Source: an uncultured Prevotellaceae bacterium (GTDB lineage: Bacteria; Bacteroidota; Bacteroidia; Bacteroidales; Muribaculaceae). Taken from it: a stretch of DNA of 32,493 nt. Within the stretch, counting starts at the first letter, position 1, and each line of letters begins with the position of its first letter. Under the pieces are notes generated by a model. The model searched no databases and was not told the DNA's origin. It was given only the letters and a program-made list of their open reading frames with translations. Below, piece by piece: positions 8,661 to 16,626 of the stretch. Where the stretch lies: contig CAMVKS010000031.1 of the NCBI GenBank assembly GCA_947167995.1, forward strand, positions 1-32,493. Direction: 5' to 3'. A program made the translations under genes and the position numbers.

Positions 8661-8772
8661 AAAAAATCAAATAAATTTGTTTTTTCTCTCGGCTTGCACT
8701 AACGTTGAATAAGTTTGGCTGCGCCTTGGAAAAAATCAAATAAATTTGTTTTTTCTCTCGGCTTGCACTAAC
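8659..8772. repeat. 45-bp perfect direct repeat carrying the mutS promoter
   Basis: Bases 8659-8703 and 8728-8772 are identical over 45 bp, from GGAAAAAATC to TTGCACTAAC. They are separated by a 24-bp spacer (offset 69 bp). The first copy directly abuts the 10-bp array. Confidence 0.97.
8676..8707 (+). promoter_or_regulatory. Upstream, degenerate copy of the mutS promoter
   Basis: TTTG (8676-8679), 20 bp, then TAACGTTG (8700-8707). The spacing is the same as in the downstream copy, but the -7 box has G for T because the repeat ends inside it. It may be weak or dead. Confidence 0.5.
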
Positions 8773-8776
8773 TTTG
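8745..8776 (+). promoter_or_regulatory. mutS promoter
   Basis: TTTG (8745-8748), a 20-bp spacer and TAACTTTG (8769-8776) match the Bacteroidetes consensus exactly. Transcription would start near 8783, giving a leader of about 16 nt before the ATG at 8799. Confidence 0.85.
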
Positions 8777-8798
8777 TAGTCTTGAAAAAACTTTCATT

Positions 8799-11417
8799 AT
8801 GGCAAAGGAAGTGGGGCAGACCCCGATGATGAAACAGTTCTACGAGATGAAGGCGAAGCATCCTGATGCTTTGCTGCTTTATCGTGTGGGCGACTTTTAT
8901 GAGACCTACGGCGAGGATGCCATCGTGGCAAGCGAGATTTTAGGTATCACTCTCACGCGACGCTCCAATGGCACCGGCGGCAAGAACCTTGAGATGGCCG
9001 GGTTTCCACATCATGCCCTCGACACCTACCTGCCCAAACTCGTGCGCGCCGGCAAGCGCGTGGCGATATGCGACCAGCTCGAGGACCCAAAGCTCACCAA
9101 GAAACTGGTGAAGCGCGGCATCACCGAGCTCGTCACTCCTGGCGTGGTGATTGGCAACACCCTTCTCGACCGCAAGGAGAACAACTTCCTTGCCGCAGTG
9201 CATTATGGCAAGAAAGCTACCGGCGTGGCATTCCTCGACATTAGCACCGGCGAGTTTCTCGCTGCCGAGGGCTCGGTGGACTATGTAGACAAACTCCTGA
9301 GCAACTTCGGCCCCAAGGAGGTTCTCATAGAGCGCAGCAACCGCACCCGCTTTCAACAGTCGTTCACGAGCAAGTATCTCACCTTCGAGATGGAAGACTG
9401 GATTTTCACCGAAGATGCCGCCACCAGCCGCCTTCTCAAGCACTTCGAGACCAAGAACCTGAAGGGGTTTGGCATCCACAACATGCCTTGCGCCATAATC
9501 GCCTCGGGAGCCATCCTTCACTACCTCGACTTGACTCAGCACACCCAGGTGAAGCACATCACGTCGCTCTCCCGCATCGAGGCCGAGCGCTTTGTGCGCC
9601 TCGACAAGTTCACGGTGCGCAATTTAGAGCTCGTCGCACCCATGAACGAAGACGGTAAGAGCCTGATGAGTGTCATCGACAAGACCCTGTCACCCATGGG
9701 GGCACGCTTGCTGCACCGATGGATAATGTTCCCCCTCAAGGACGTGAAAGCTATCAACCGCCGCCTCGACGTGGTGGAGCATTTCTTCAAAGACACCCAA
9801 GGCCGTGAACTGCTCAAAGAGCAATTAGAGGCGATAGGCGACATCGAGCGACTGGTGTCGAAAGTGGCAGTAGGCCGCATCTCACCACGTGAGCTCGTCC
9901 AGCTCAAATGTGCACTTCAGGCCATCGTCCCCATCAAGGACATGTGCGAGAACAGCGGCAACGAGGTACTTTACAGCTATGGCGAGCAGCTCAACCCCTG
10001 CCACCTGATAAGAGACCGCATCGAGCGCGAGCTCAACCCCGACGCACCCAGCCTGGTGAATCGCGGCAACGTGATAAGAAACGGAGTGAACGACGAGCTC
10101 GACGAGCTCCGCAACATCTCGGCGAGCAGCAAAGACTACCTGATGCGACTTCAGCAACGCGAGAGCGAGCGCACCGGCATCCCAAGCTTGAAGATTGCCT
10201 ATAACAATGTGTTCGGCTACTACATCGAAGTGCGCAACACCCACAAGGACAAGGTTCCCCAGGAGTGGATAAGAAAACAGACCCTTGTAAGCGCCGAGCG
10301 ATATATCACACAAGAGCTTAAAGAGCTCGAAGAGAAGATACTGGGTGCCGAGGAGAAAATCCTGAGCATAGAAAACAGGCTCTTCAACGAACTTGTGACA
10401 GCCGTGAGCGACTACATCCCCGCCATCCAGAGCGACTCGGCACTGATAGCGCAGCTCGACTGCCTCCTCTCTTTCACCCGTGTTGCCATCGACAACAAAT
10501 ACAACCGCCCTGTTGTTGACGACAGCCTCGACATCGAGATTGTGGAGGGACGACATCCAGTTATCGAGCAGCAACTTCCTGTGGGCGAGATGTATGTCCC
10601 CAACGACATAAACCTGAGCAACGACGACCAGCAGGTGATGATAATCACCGGTCCCAACATGGCTGGTAAGTCGGCACTGCTTCGCCAGACCGCCCTCATC
10701 GTGCTGCTGGCACAGATGGGTAGCTTTGTCCCTGCCCTGTCGGCTCGAGTGGGCATTGTCGACAAGGTGTTCACACGCGTGGGTGCCAGCGACAACATCT
10801 CGCTTGGCGAGTCCACCTTCATGGTAGAGATGACCGAGGCCTCGTCCATCCTCAACAACCTGAGCGAGCGCAGCTTGATACTCTTCGACGAGCTTGGTCG
10901 CGGCACGAGCACCTACGACGGCATCTCCATTGCATGGTCGATTGTGGAATACATCCACGAGGTGGGGGCGCATCCCAAGACGTTGTTTGCCACCCATTAC
11001 CATGAGCTCAACGAGATGGAGAAAACCTTCAAGCGCGTGAGAAACTACAACGTGAGCGTTCGCGAGATAAACGGCAAGGTGGTATTCCTTCGCAAACTCG
11101 TGAAAGGCGGCAGCGAACACAGCTTCGGCATCCACGTAGCAAAGATTGCCGGTATGCCCAAGGTCATAGTACATCGAGCCAACGAGGTTCTCAAACGCCT
11201 TGAACAGAACAGCAACAACGACGCCCTGAGCAAAGACTTAGACGATGTGGCCAACAACCGCAACGGCGTGCAGCTGTCGTTCTTCCAACTCGACGACCCC
11301 GTGCTGAGCCAAGTGCGCGACGAGATTCTCAACACCGACATCAACAACCTCACCCCCATGGAGGCGTTAAACAAGCTCAACGACATCAAGAGCATCATCA
11401 CTGGCAAGAAGAACTAA
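8799..11417 (+). CDS. mutS: DNA mismatch repair protein MutS
   Basis: MutS is the cytoplasmic ATPase that binds mismatches and small loops and starts mismatch repair with MutL. The 872 residues match the usual Bacteroidetes length. The mismatch-wedge motif F33-Y-E35 lies in [10 protein letters not shown]. The connector, core and clamp domains follow. The ATPase has Walker A GPNMAGKS at 618-625 and Walker B ILFDE with D697-E698, followed by GRGTSTYDG, and the ATHYHEL motif. All catalytic features are intact. The histidine phosphatase gene begins 36 bp downstream with no terminator between, so the two are probably co-transcribed. Confidence 0.99.
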   Translation: MAKEVGQTPMMKQFYEMKAKHPDALLLYRVGDFYETYGEDAIVASEILGITLTRRSNGTGGKNLEMAGFPHHALDTYLPKLVRAGKRVAICDQLEDPKLTKKLVKRGITELVTPGVVIGNTLLDRKENNFLAAVHYGKKATGVAFLDISTGEFLAAEGSVDYVDKLLSNFGPKEVLIERSNRTRFQQSFTSKYLTFEMEDWIFTEDAATSRLLKHFETKNLKGFGIHNMPCAIIASGAILHYLDLTQHTQVKHITSLSRIEAERFVRLDKFTVRNLELVAPMNEDGKSLMSVIDKTLSPMGARLLHRWIMFPLKDVKAINRRLDVVEHFFKDTQGRELLKEQLEAIGDIERLVSKVAVGRISPRELVQLKCALQAIVPIKDMCENSGNEVLYSYGEQLNPCHLIRDRIERELNPDAPSLVNRGNVIRNGVNDELDELRNISASSKDYLMRLQQRESERTGIPSLKIAYNNVFGYYIEVRNTHKDKVPQEWIRKQTLVSAERYITQELKELEEKILGAEEKILSIENRLFNELVTAVSDYIPAIQSDSALIAQLDCLLSFTRVAIDNKYNRPVVDDSLDIEIVEGRHPVIEQQLPVGEMYVPNDINLSNDDQQVMIITGPNMAGKSALLRQTALIVLLAQMGSFVPALSARVGIVDKVFTRVGASDNISLGESTFMVEMTEASSILNNLSERSLILFDELGRGTSTYDGISIAWSIVEYIHEVGAHPKTLFATHYHELNEMEKTFKRVRNYNVSVREINGKVVFLRKLVKGGSEHSFGIHVAKIAGMPKVIVHRANEVLKRLEQNSNNDALSKDLDDVANNRNGVQLSFFQLDDPVLSQVRDEILNTDINNLTPMEALNKLNDIKSIITGKKN

Positions 11418-11424
11418 TTTTTTC

Positions 11425-11448
11425 AGTGTTAAATATTAAGTGTTAAGT
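11425..11448. repeat. AGTGTTAA microrepeat between mutS and the phosphatase
   Basis: Two copies of AGTGTTAA lie within 24 bp. The second, AAGTGTTAAG, is the same word that is tandemly repeated at 27699-27740. Confidence 0.6.
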
Positions 11449-11453
11449 CACTC

Positions 11454-12758
11454 ATGCGCAAAGTCTTTTTATGTTTAATACTGTGTGTCGTCTCGATAGG
11501 GACGATGGCACAACCCGAGATAGCCCAGCAGCAACTTGCCGCCAACCACAACCGTAGCGCAAGCAATCACTACGCCTACCCAACTGCCACTGTGGGTCAC
11601 CCCGCTCCAGCACCCGACGGTTATCAACCATTCTTTATCAATCACTATGGACGTCATGGCAGCCGCTGGCTGACGAAGCAAAGCAGCTACGACAATCCCG
11701 TCGCCACCTTTGAGCAACTGCAACAATTGGGAGTGCTCAACAAGCAAGGCGAGGTACTGCTCGAACAACTCCGCAAGATTGCCTTTGAGGCCAGGGGACG
11801 CGCTGGCGACCTGAGCGACGTGGGAGCCGAGCAGCATCAAGGCATAGCACAGCGCATGTGCCAAAACTTCCCCGAGGTCTTTGACGGTGACGCCACCATC
11901 GACGCTCGCTCCACCGTGTGGATTCGTTGCATACTGTCGATGGCAAACGAGACTCAAGCCATCAAAGCCTATAACCCTAATATAAAAATCTTTACCGACG
12001 CCAGCTACCACGACATGTACTACACTGGCTGGGGCTATGGCGAGGACACTCTTGCCAACCCACAGCGCAAGGCCATCCGTCACATCAGCGACAGCATTTT
12101 TAACGCACGCATCAACGCCTCGCGCTTCATGAGCCAGTTTGTCAAGGACACCACAGTCATCGCAGGCAGGTTCAAGAGCGAGAAATTCATGGAGGCGGTT
12201 TTTGACATTGCTGGCAGCCTCCAGAACCACCACGCCTTTGACGGGATGAATCTGTTCCAATATTTCACCGATGAAGAAATCTACGAGCTGTGGAAAGTGA
12301 AGAACATCTACTGGTACTTGCAATGGGCCAACTCGCCACAAGGCGGTAACCGCATGCCGTTTATCGAGAGAGCTTTGCTCACCAACATGATAGAGACCGC
12401 CGACAGCGTCATAGCCCTGCCCGCCGGATGGCACGGCGCCACACTGCGCTTTGGTCACGAGACCTGCGTGCTCCCACTGGCTTGCCTGCTTGAGATCAAC
12501 AATGTGAACTACTCGTGCGACAACCTCGACGACCTGCACAAGCACTGGCGCAACTATGAGATTTTCCCCATGGCATGCAACATCCAGATGGTGTATTACC
12601 GCAAGCCAGGAAGCGACGACGTGCTGCTGCAAGTTCTATTCAACGAGCGGCCTGCAAAACTACCTTTTGATACCGACTGTTTCCCATTCTACCACTGGAA
12701 TGACATCAAGCCCTATTACCTCAACAAACTCAAGACTGTGATTGAGTGGCCTGAATAG
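11454..12758 (+). CDS. Exported histidine phosphatase (MINPP/acid phosphatase-like)
   Basis: This 434-residue protein is predicted to be periplasmic or secreted. The signal peptide is about residues 1-19, ending GTMA. The branch-2 histidine phosphatase signature is NHYGRHGSRWL with R67-H68-G-S-R71, where His 68 would carry the phosphate. The distal proton-donor motif is FGHET with H335-E336-T337; many acid phosphatases have HD here, while MINPP-type inositol phosphatases use an HxE/HE type, so the substrate may be an inositol or sugar phosphate (inference). It lies 36 bp after mutS, most likely in the same transcript. The stop codon TAG is the first TAG of a 10-bp repeat array that continues past the gene. 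Confidence 0.88.
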   Translation: MRKVFLCLILCVVSIGTMAQPEIAQQQLAANHNRSASNHYAYPTATVGHPAPAPDGYQPFFINHYGRHGSRWLTKQSSYDNPVATFEQLQQLGVLNKQGEVLLEQLRKIAFEARGRAGDLSDVGAEQHQGIAQRMCQNFPEVFDGDATIDARSTVWIRCILSMANETQAIKAYNPNIKIFTDASYHDMYYTGWGYGEDTLANPQRKAIRHISDSIFNARINASRFMSQFVKDTTVIAGRFKSEKFMEAVFDIAGSLQNHHAFDGMNLFQYFTDEEIYELWKVKNIYWYLQWANSPQGGNRMPFIERALLTNMIETADSVIALPAGWHGATLRFGHETCVLPLACLLEINNVNYSCDNLDDLHKHWRNYEIFPMACNIQMVYYRKPGSDDVLLQVLFNERPAKLPFDTDCFPFYHWNDIKPYYLNKLKTVIEWPE

Positions 12759-12830
12759 GAGTGGATAGGAGTGGATAGGAGTGGATAGGAATAGCTAGGA
12801 ATAGCTATGAATAACTAAGAATGGCTGAGA
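12754..12830. repeat. Decayed 10-bp tandem array
   Basis: After a partial unit, three perfect GTGGATAGGA units (12761-12790) are followed by four increasingly altered 10-bp units (ATAGCTAGGA, ATAGCTATGA, ATAACTAAGA, ATGGCTGAGA). The 10-bp step is kept. The unit is the same as that of the array at 8541-8660. Confidence 0.9.
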
Positions 12831-12847
12831 GATACCTGAAAATACTG

Positions 12848-12855
12848 TAATTTTG
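12848..12855 (+). promoter_or_regulatory. Possible -7 box for hsp20
   Basis: TAATTTTG matches TAnnTTTG, but no TTTG lies 19-21 bp upstream. If used, transcription starts near 12862, just before the palindrome, and the hsp20 leader is about 190 nt. TATTTTTC at 12922-12929 is a one-mismatch alternative. Confidence 0.4.
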
Positions 12856-12875
12856 ACATGTTTTTGGGTTGAGAC

Positions 12876-12912
12876 ACTGCCATATTGACACTAAAAGCGT
12901 CAGTGTGGCAGT
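12876..12912. promoter_or_regulatory. 37-bp palindrome upstream of hsp20, candidate operator
   Basis: The arms are ACTGCCA (12876-12882) and TGGCAGT (12906-12912), with TGAC (12886-12889) facing GTCA (12899-12902). The half-site is ACTGCCAnnnTGAC. Allowing G-T pairs, 14 consecutive positions pair around the centre at 12894. The length and symmetry suit a dimeric regulator, or an RNA hairpin if transcribed. The regulator is not identified. Confidence 0.65.
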
Positions 12913-12959
12913 ATTATTTTCTATTTTTCGAGTGGCATTGAGATTGCACAATGTTATAG

Positions 12960-13005
12960 TGAACTCGCAATAGATGTTGCTGAAAGGCATCACAAGTCGA
13001 GTTCA
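12960..13005 (+). promoter_or_regulatory. Stem-loop in the hsp20 leader
   Basis: TGAACTCG (12960-12967) pairs perfectly with CGAGTTCA (12998-13005) across a 30-base loop. It lies about 35 bases upstream of the ribosome binding site and does not cover it. Confidence 0.45.
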
Positions 13006-13040
13006 TTTATCAACAAAAATTATTAACAACAAAAAATTAT

Positions 13041-13045
13041 AGGAG
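13041..13045 (+). promoter_or_regulatory. Shine-Dalgarno of hsp20
   Basis: AGGAG sits 9 bases before the ATG at 13055. Such a clear Shine-Dalgarno is rare in this window and fits a highly expressed chaperone. Confidence 0.7.
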
Positions 13046-13054
13046 ATTAAAATT

Positions 13055-13492
13055 ATGTTACTTGCACGTAGAAATTCAAACTGGTTACCCGATGTTTTCA
13101 ACGACTTCTTCGACACCGATTTCTTACCAAAGGTGAATGCCAACACCACCGCACCAGCTATCAATGTTATTGAGAAGAAGCAGGAGTATGACGTAGAGCT
13201 TGCCGCCCCAGGCATGACCAAGGAAGACTTCAAGGTAAGCCTTGACGAAGACCGCAACCTGGTTGTTGAGCTCGACAAGAAAGTGGAGAAAACCGAAGAG
13301 AATAAAGATTGTGGCCACTACCTGCGCCGCGAGTTTTCTTACACCAAGTTCCACCAGACACTGCTCTTGCCCGACGACGTGAACCGCGACGCCATCAAGG
13401 CCACAGTAGAGAACGGTGTACTCAAGGTTGTCCTTCCCAAACTGCAACCGCAAGAGATAAAGAAAGAGCGCACCATGATCGAGATTGAGTAA
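13055..13492 (+). CDS. Hsp20/alpha-crystallin small heat shock protein
   Basis: This is an ATP-independent holdase chaperone that keeps unfolded proteins soluble in the cytoplasm. It has 145 residues, the usual length. A short N-terminal arm (about 1-35, WLPDVFNDFF) precedes the alpha-crystallin domain (about 36-135), with the family features LAAPGMTKEDFKV and NGVLKVVLPK. A C-terminal I142-E-I144 matches the IxI motif used for oligomer assembly. Upstream lie a 37-bp palindrome and a leader hairpin, suggesting stress control. A terminator follows, so it is a single-gene unit. Confidence 0.97.
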   Translation: MLLARRNSNWLPDVFNDFFDTDFLPKVNANTTAPAINVIEKKQEYDVELAAPGMTKEDFKVSLDEDRNLVVELDKKVEKTEENKDCGHYLRREFSYTKFHQTLLLPDDVNRDAIKATVENGVLKVVLPKLQPQEIKKERTMIEIE

Positions 13493-13561
13493 TCACGACA
13501 TTAAAAATAAAGATTCATAAGCACATTTGTTTTGGTTATTTAGATTTTAGTTATTACAAAC

Positions 13562-13599
13562 AATCATCCCCGCAGCAATCTTGCCACGGGGATGATTTT
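13562..13599. terminator. Terminator of hsp20
   Basis: AATCATCCCCG (13562-13572) pairs with CGGGGATGATT (13587-13597), with GCAA/TTGC extending the stem inside the loop, then TT. It lies between convergent genes and may serve both strands. Confidence 0.85.
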
Positions 13600-13620
13600 G
13601 TATTAACAAAAGCGCGATGG

Positions 13621-14121
13621 TTACTTGAGCACGATGCTCTCAAGTATTGCCCTCACCTCTTCATTGGCCAAGGGGTCGCCCTTGATTTCGTCGGTGCTCG
13701 CAGTGATCTTCACAGTGGCGTCGGTCTTTGGTCCCTGTGGAGCGATAATCCAGTAGGAGTTACGGTCATCCTTGCGCAAAACGGTCAACTTGCCGCCTTC
13801 AACGTTAATTTCCTCTATCTTCTTATAGCCACCATCAGGACTCAGGTAATATTCCAAAGCTTTTTCGTAAGCCTCGGTATCTTCCTTAATGTTGACGAAA
13901 TGGGAAAATTTCTCGCCTTTATGCTTGATTTCCACCCGGTTGACGGCATTTATATCACCTTCTTTAGCGTCTTCATTGGCTACGAGTTCCCAACCCTCAG
14001 GCTGGATGATGGTGAAGTGAGGTTTCTCAATGGGTGTGCCCTTGATTTTAGGGCCGCCCGAACACGAGGTAATGGCTACAACAGCAGCCACTAAAGTGAA
14101 TAATGCAAATAACTTTTTCAT
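13621..14121 (-). CDS. Small lipoprotein of unknown function
   Basis: The protein has 166 residues. The signal peptide ends in ITSC with the lipid-carrying Cys at 20. The mature part is a single globular domain of about 145 residues starting HFTIIQPEGWELVAN, with alternating strands and a final helix (EEVRAILESIVLK). The FTI-x-P-x-GW start recalls PsbP/DcrB-type domains, but I cannot confirm this. It is monocistronic, convergent with hsp20, and has its own -7 box at 14190-14197. Confidence 0.85.
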   Translation of the reverse strand: MKKLFALFTLVAAVVAITSCSGGPKIKGTPIEKPHFTIIQPEGWELVANEDAKEGDINAVNRVEIKHKGEKFSHFVNIKEDTEAYEKALEYYLSPDGGYKKIEEINVEGGKLTVLRKDDRNSYWIIAPQGPKTDATVKITASTDEIKGDPLANEEVRAILESIVLK

Positions 14122-14189
14122 GTCGTTGATTGTTTTAGATTAATATAATGATTAAAAAAAGAATTATATACTCATTAACATTTCGGTGA

Positions 14190-14197
14190 CAAAGTTA
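14190..14197 (-). promoter_or_regulatory. -7 box of the small lipoprotein gene
   Basis: On the minus strand this reads TAACTTTG, an exact TAnnTTTG. The -33 position shows only TTTTATG. The remaining 14122-14413 stretch is AT-rich, with no gene I can support. Confidence 0.55.
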
Positions 14198-14413
14198 ATA
14201 AAAAAACACCTAATTTGCATAAAACCTCAAATAAAATAAACGCAAAAACCGGAAAATCATCTCCTTCAAAACACATCCATTATGCCACTAAAAGAGGCTA
14301 AACGCACCCTATATAACAAAAAAACGATACAGGGAAACACACGACTTAAGCACTTTCGCCTCCAGTTTCGACAACCCAGCGCACGAAGCGAAAAAGGCTT
14401 TTCTTGCGCAAGT

Positions 14414-14445
14414 TTTGCACATTTGCCGAAAAATATGTACTTTTG
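14414..14445 (+). promoter_or_regulatory. Promoter of the DUF4359-like/YiiX-like pair
   Basis: TTTG (14414-14417), a 20-bp spacer and TACTTTTG (14438-14445) match the consensus exactly. The leader would be about 18 nt. Confidence 0.85.
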
Positions 14446-14469
14446 TAAACTAAAAAAAATGTAAGCATT

Positions 14470-14925
14470 ATGGCAGAAACGAAAAGAAATAAGGGAAAAT
14501 TAAAGATAACAATTGGGATAATCGTTGCGATCTTTGCAGTAATCGCAATAATTATGTCGATGACCAACCCCAGCCCCAACGACCACCTGAAGGTTATCAA
14601 AGAATACCTCGACAAGTATGACATGTCTCAGCTCGACCTCACCGAGGAGGAGATGGCTCAATACACCAACTACATGAGCAGCGGAGTCAACGCCAACTTC
14701 ATGGACAAGGTGGTGAAACCCTCATTCCAGGTGCAGGACTACGGTCTGTGGTCGATAGGTAGCTTCAAAAACAAAGAAGTTACTTTGGGCATTTTCAACA
14801 ATGTCATCTTACTGGACAACGAGTCCATAGGCAAGGATCTTCTCAATCGCGACGGCGACGAACCCGAATCGGACTCAAAGTCAGAGCCAAAAGACAGCAC
14901 CCAAGTCACCACTCCCGATCAATAG
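14470..14925 (+). CDS. Small membrane-anchored protein, possibly DUF4359
   Basis: This 151-residue protein has a Lys-rich cytoplasmic start, one transmembrane helix at about residues 13-31, and a periplasmic domain. The run TNPSPNDHLKVIKEYL after the helix and the final strand pair (YGLWSIGSFKN, then VTLGIFNNVILL) resemble DUF4359 proteins, but this is a pattern match only. The C-terminal 25 residues are Ser/Asp/Glu/Lys-rich and likely disordered. The next gene starts 17 bp downstream, so the two are probably one transcript. Confidence 0.75.
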   Translation: MAETKRNKGKLKITIGIIVAIFAVIAIIMSMTNPSPNDHLKVIKEYLDKYDMSQLDLTEEEMAQYTNYMSSGVNANFMDKVVKPSFQVQDYGLWSIGSFKNKEVTLGIFNNVILLDNESIGKDLLNRDGDEPESDSKSEPKDSTQVTTPDQ

Positions 14926-14941
14926 CCACACCTCATTTCTG

Positions 14942-15577
14942 ATGGGCAAAGGCAGGACAAAGACAACACTGCTGCTTGCGGCAATCGCACTATGTGCGGT
15001 TGCCTTGTCGTGTGTGCGCGACAAGGATGCCGGAGGGAAAATTCATGACGACCTTCCTTTGCATCAGCTGCGTGATGGAGATTTACTCTTCAGATGCGGC
15101 ATCAGTTTCGAGAGCCAGACGGTGAAGTCAATCGACAAGAACAAAGGGGTGGTGTATACTCATGTTGGCATCGCCATCAAGCAGGGCGACACTTGGAAAG
15201 TGGTTCATGCTGTTCCAGGCGAGAGTGACGACGGTGTGGACCGGGTGAAGGTAGAGCCGGTCGACACATTCTTCCTCACCACTCGTGCTGTGCATGGCGC
15301 AGCCATGCGCATTAAGGGTTGCGATGCCAAGGCCGCTAAGCAGGCAGCCCAATGGGCTGTGATGAAAAAAGGCGAGGTGTTTGATGACCGATATAACTGG
15401 AATGACAGCTCTCGCCTATATTGTACCGAACTGGTGCAACGCGCCTATGAAACAGTGGGCGTTGACCTCCATGCTGGACGCATGACTCATGTGTCGTTTC
15501 CTTTCTATAACGGCGATGTGGTATTACCCAGCGACATCCAGTGCAACGACTCTCTTAAATTGATATTCAGTTTTTAG
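14942..15577 (+). CDS. YiiX/YebB-like NlpC/P60-clan cysteine hydrolase, lipoprotein
   Basis: The protein has 211 residues. The signal peptide ends ALSC, with Cys 24 as lipidation site. The catalytic domain is a permuted papain-like fold: RDGDLLFR at 44-51, the catalytic His in YTHVGIA (H74) and the catalytic Cys in LYCTELVQRAY (C161). YiiX-type enzymes are thought to cut amide or ester bonds in the envelope, and the substrate here is unknown. The order His before Cys is the permuted order of this clan. It is co-transcribed with the membrane protein upstream. Confidence 0.88.
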   Translation: MGKGRTKTTLLLAAIALCAVALSCVRDKDAGGKIHDDLPLHQLRDGDLLFRCGISFESQTVKSIDKNKGVVYTHVGIAIKQGDTWKVVHAVPGESDDGVDRVKVEPVDTFFLTTRAVHGAAMRIKGCDAKAAKQAAQWAVMKKGEVFDDRYNWNDSSRLYCTELVQRAYETVGVDLHAGRMTHVSFPFYNGDVVLPSDIQCNDSLKLIFSF

Positions 15578-15595
15578 CTATCTGAAACAATAAGC

Positions 15596-15621
15596 AGGAG
15601 AAAAATCGCAGTTTTCCTCCT
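15596..15621. terminator. Terminator between convergent genes
   Basis: AGGAGAAAA and TTTTCCTCCT form a stem with one bulged base around a 7-base loop. It lies between the YiiX-like gene and the end of the six-gene minus-strand operon and can serve both. Confidence 0.65.
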
Positions 15622-15648
15622 ACTTAATTATCAGCGTTGTTATAGGCC

Positions 15649-16623
15649 TTATTTCAAAATGAGTCGGAACGACATGTCTTCCGATGCGCCTCCATTCATC
15701 TCGACATCGTTGAAGTCGCGCTTTGTCACTGTGCAACGTGCGGCACCTTGGGTGCAGCTGCCACCTCGACGAGTGAGGCCATAAGCGCTTGCCGTGGGTG
15801 AACCCGTTGGGTCTACTTCGCCTTCAACGGCCCATGAGTAGTCCACCGAGAAATTATCGGTTGTTGCCTCAAAGGCATTTCCGCTCATGTCATAAAGACC
15901 AAGTTCATTGGGACTCTTCAGCTTAACATTTTGAACCACATAGTTGCTGTTTTGTGAATACCATGCCACATCATTGATATTGTTGCTGCCAGCATAGGTA
16001 TAGCCCTGGCTTTTCACACCACCACGTGCTGCCCACTCCCATTGAGCTTCGGTGGGAAGCATGAAATTCTTGTTGGCAGCCAAAGCACCGCTTGTGTGCA
16101 GGTAATCATTCAGAGCGTCAACAAATTGAAGGATTTCGCTATACCATTGACCATTGCATGGCTTTTTGTCACCCACTTCGGCGAAATATGAATATTCTGG
16201 GTAGATAGCTTTCCAAAGTGCCTGTGTACACTCGGTCTCGGCCATATAGAAATCGGTAAGCGTCACACTATGGGCGGGGCTCTCCGAAGCGTTGTTGTCA
16301 TTACCCATCATGAAAGTTCCACCTTTCACATAAATCATGCGGAAGGTAACTCCATTGACAGTGAAATCAAGGTATTCTGGGGCGTGTTGAGTGTCGCCTA
16401 ACAAGATGCTGTAGACTGCTGTAATGTCGGCACTGGTGACGTTTCCATCTCCATTCACATCGCTCGTAGCGAGATAGGTGTTATCGTTATTGAGCAGATA
16501 GTTGTAAAGCATTGTGATGTCGGAACTGGTAACAGCTCCATCATTGTTGACATCGCCCATCACATCGGCATAAGCCGAAATCGTCCCCAATACTGCTATT
16601 ATAGATAGAATAAATTTCTTCAT
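15649..16623 (-). CDS. Secreted dockerin plus SUMF1/FGE-like domain protein
   Basis: This 324-residue exported protein is the last gene of the operon. The signal peptide is residues 1-19 (ISAYA). Two dockerin type I calcium loops follow: DVNNDGAVTSSD at 24-35 and DVNGDGNVTSAD at 55-66. A formylglycine-enzyme-like (SUMF1, C-type-lectin fold) domain runs from about 90 to the end, with GGTFMMG, LPTEAQWEWAARGG, GLYDMSGN and a closing SFRLILK. The usual NVWEW is replaced by NAFEATTD, and the Cys arrangement of true FGE is not evident, so I expect binding or scaffolding rather than sulfatase maturation. No cohesin gene is in the window. It starts 3 bp after the stop of the upstream gene. Confidence 0.9.
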   Translation of the reverse strand: MKKFILSIIAVLGTISAYADVMGDVNNDGAVTSSDITMLYNYLLNNDNTYLATSDVNGDGNVTSADITAVYSILLGDTQHAPEYLDFTVNGVTFRMIYVKGGTFMMGNDNNASESPAHSVTLTDFYMAETECTQALWKAIYPEYSYFAEVGDKKPCNGQWYSEILQFVDALNDYLHTSGALAANKNFMLPTEAQWEWAARGGVKSQGYTYAGSNNINDVAWYSQNSNYVVQNVKLKSPNELGLYDMSGNAFEATTDNFSVDYSWAVEGEVDPTGSPTASAYGLTRRGGSCTQGAARCTVTKRDFNDVEMNGGASEDMSFRLILK

Positions 16624-16626
16624 ATA

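Noticed and set aside
8533-8739. Minus-strand frame through the 10-bp array
   Set aside because: It encodes only a Ser/Pro/Tyr/Leu repeat produced by the array.
12913-13054. ROSE- or fourU-type RNA thermometer for hsp20
   Set aside because: No upstream CTCC-like stretch can pair with the AGGAG site, so the defining feature is missing.
14282-14464. 60-codon plus-strand frame before the DUF4359-like gene
   Set aside because: It runs through the promoter of the next gene, and has neither ribosome site nor recognisable sequence.
15649-16623. Active formylglycine-generating enzyme
   Set aside because: The core motif is altered, the characteristic Cys arrangement is not seen, and no sulfatase gene is nearby.
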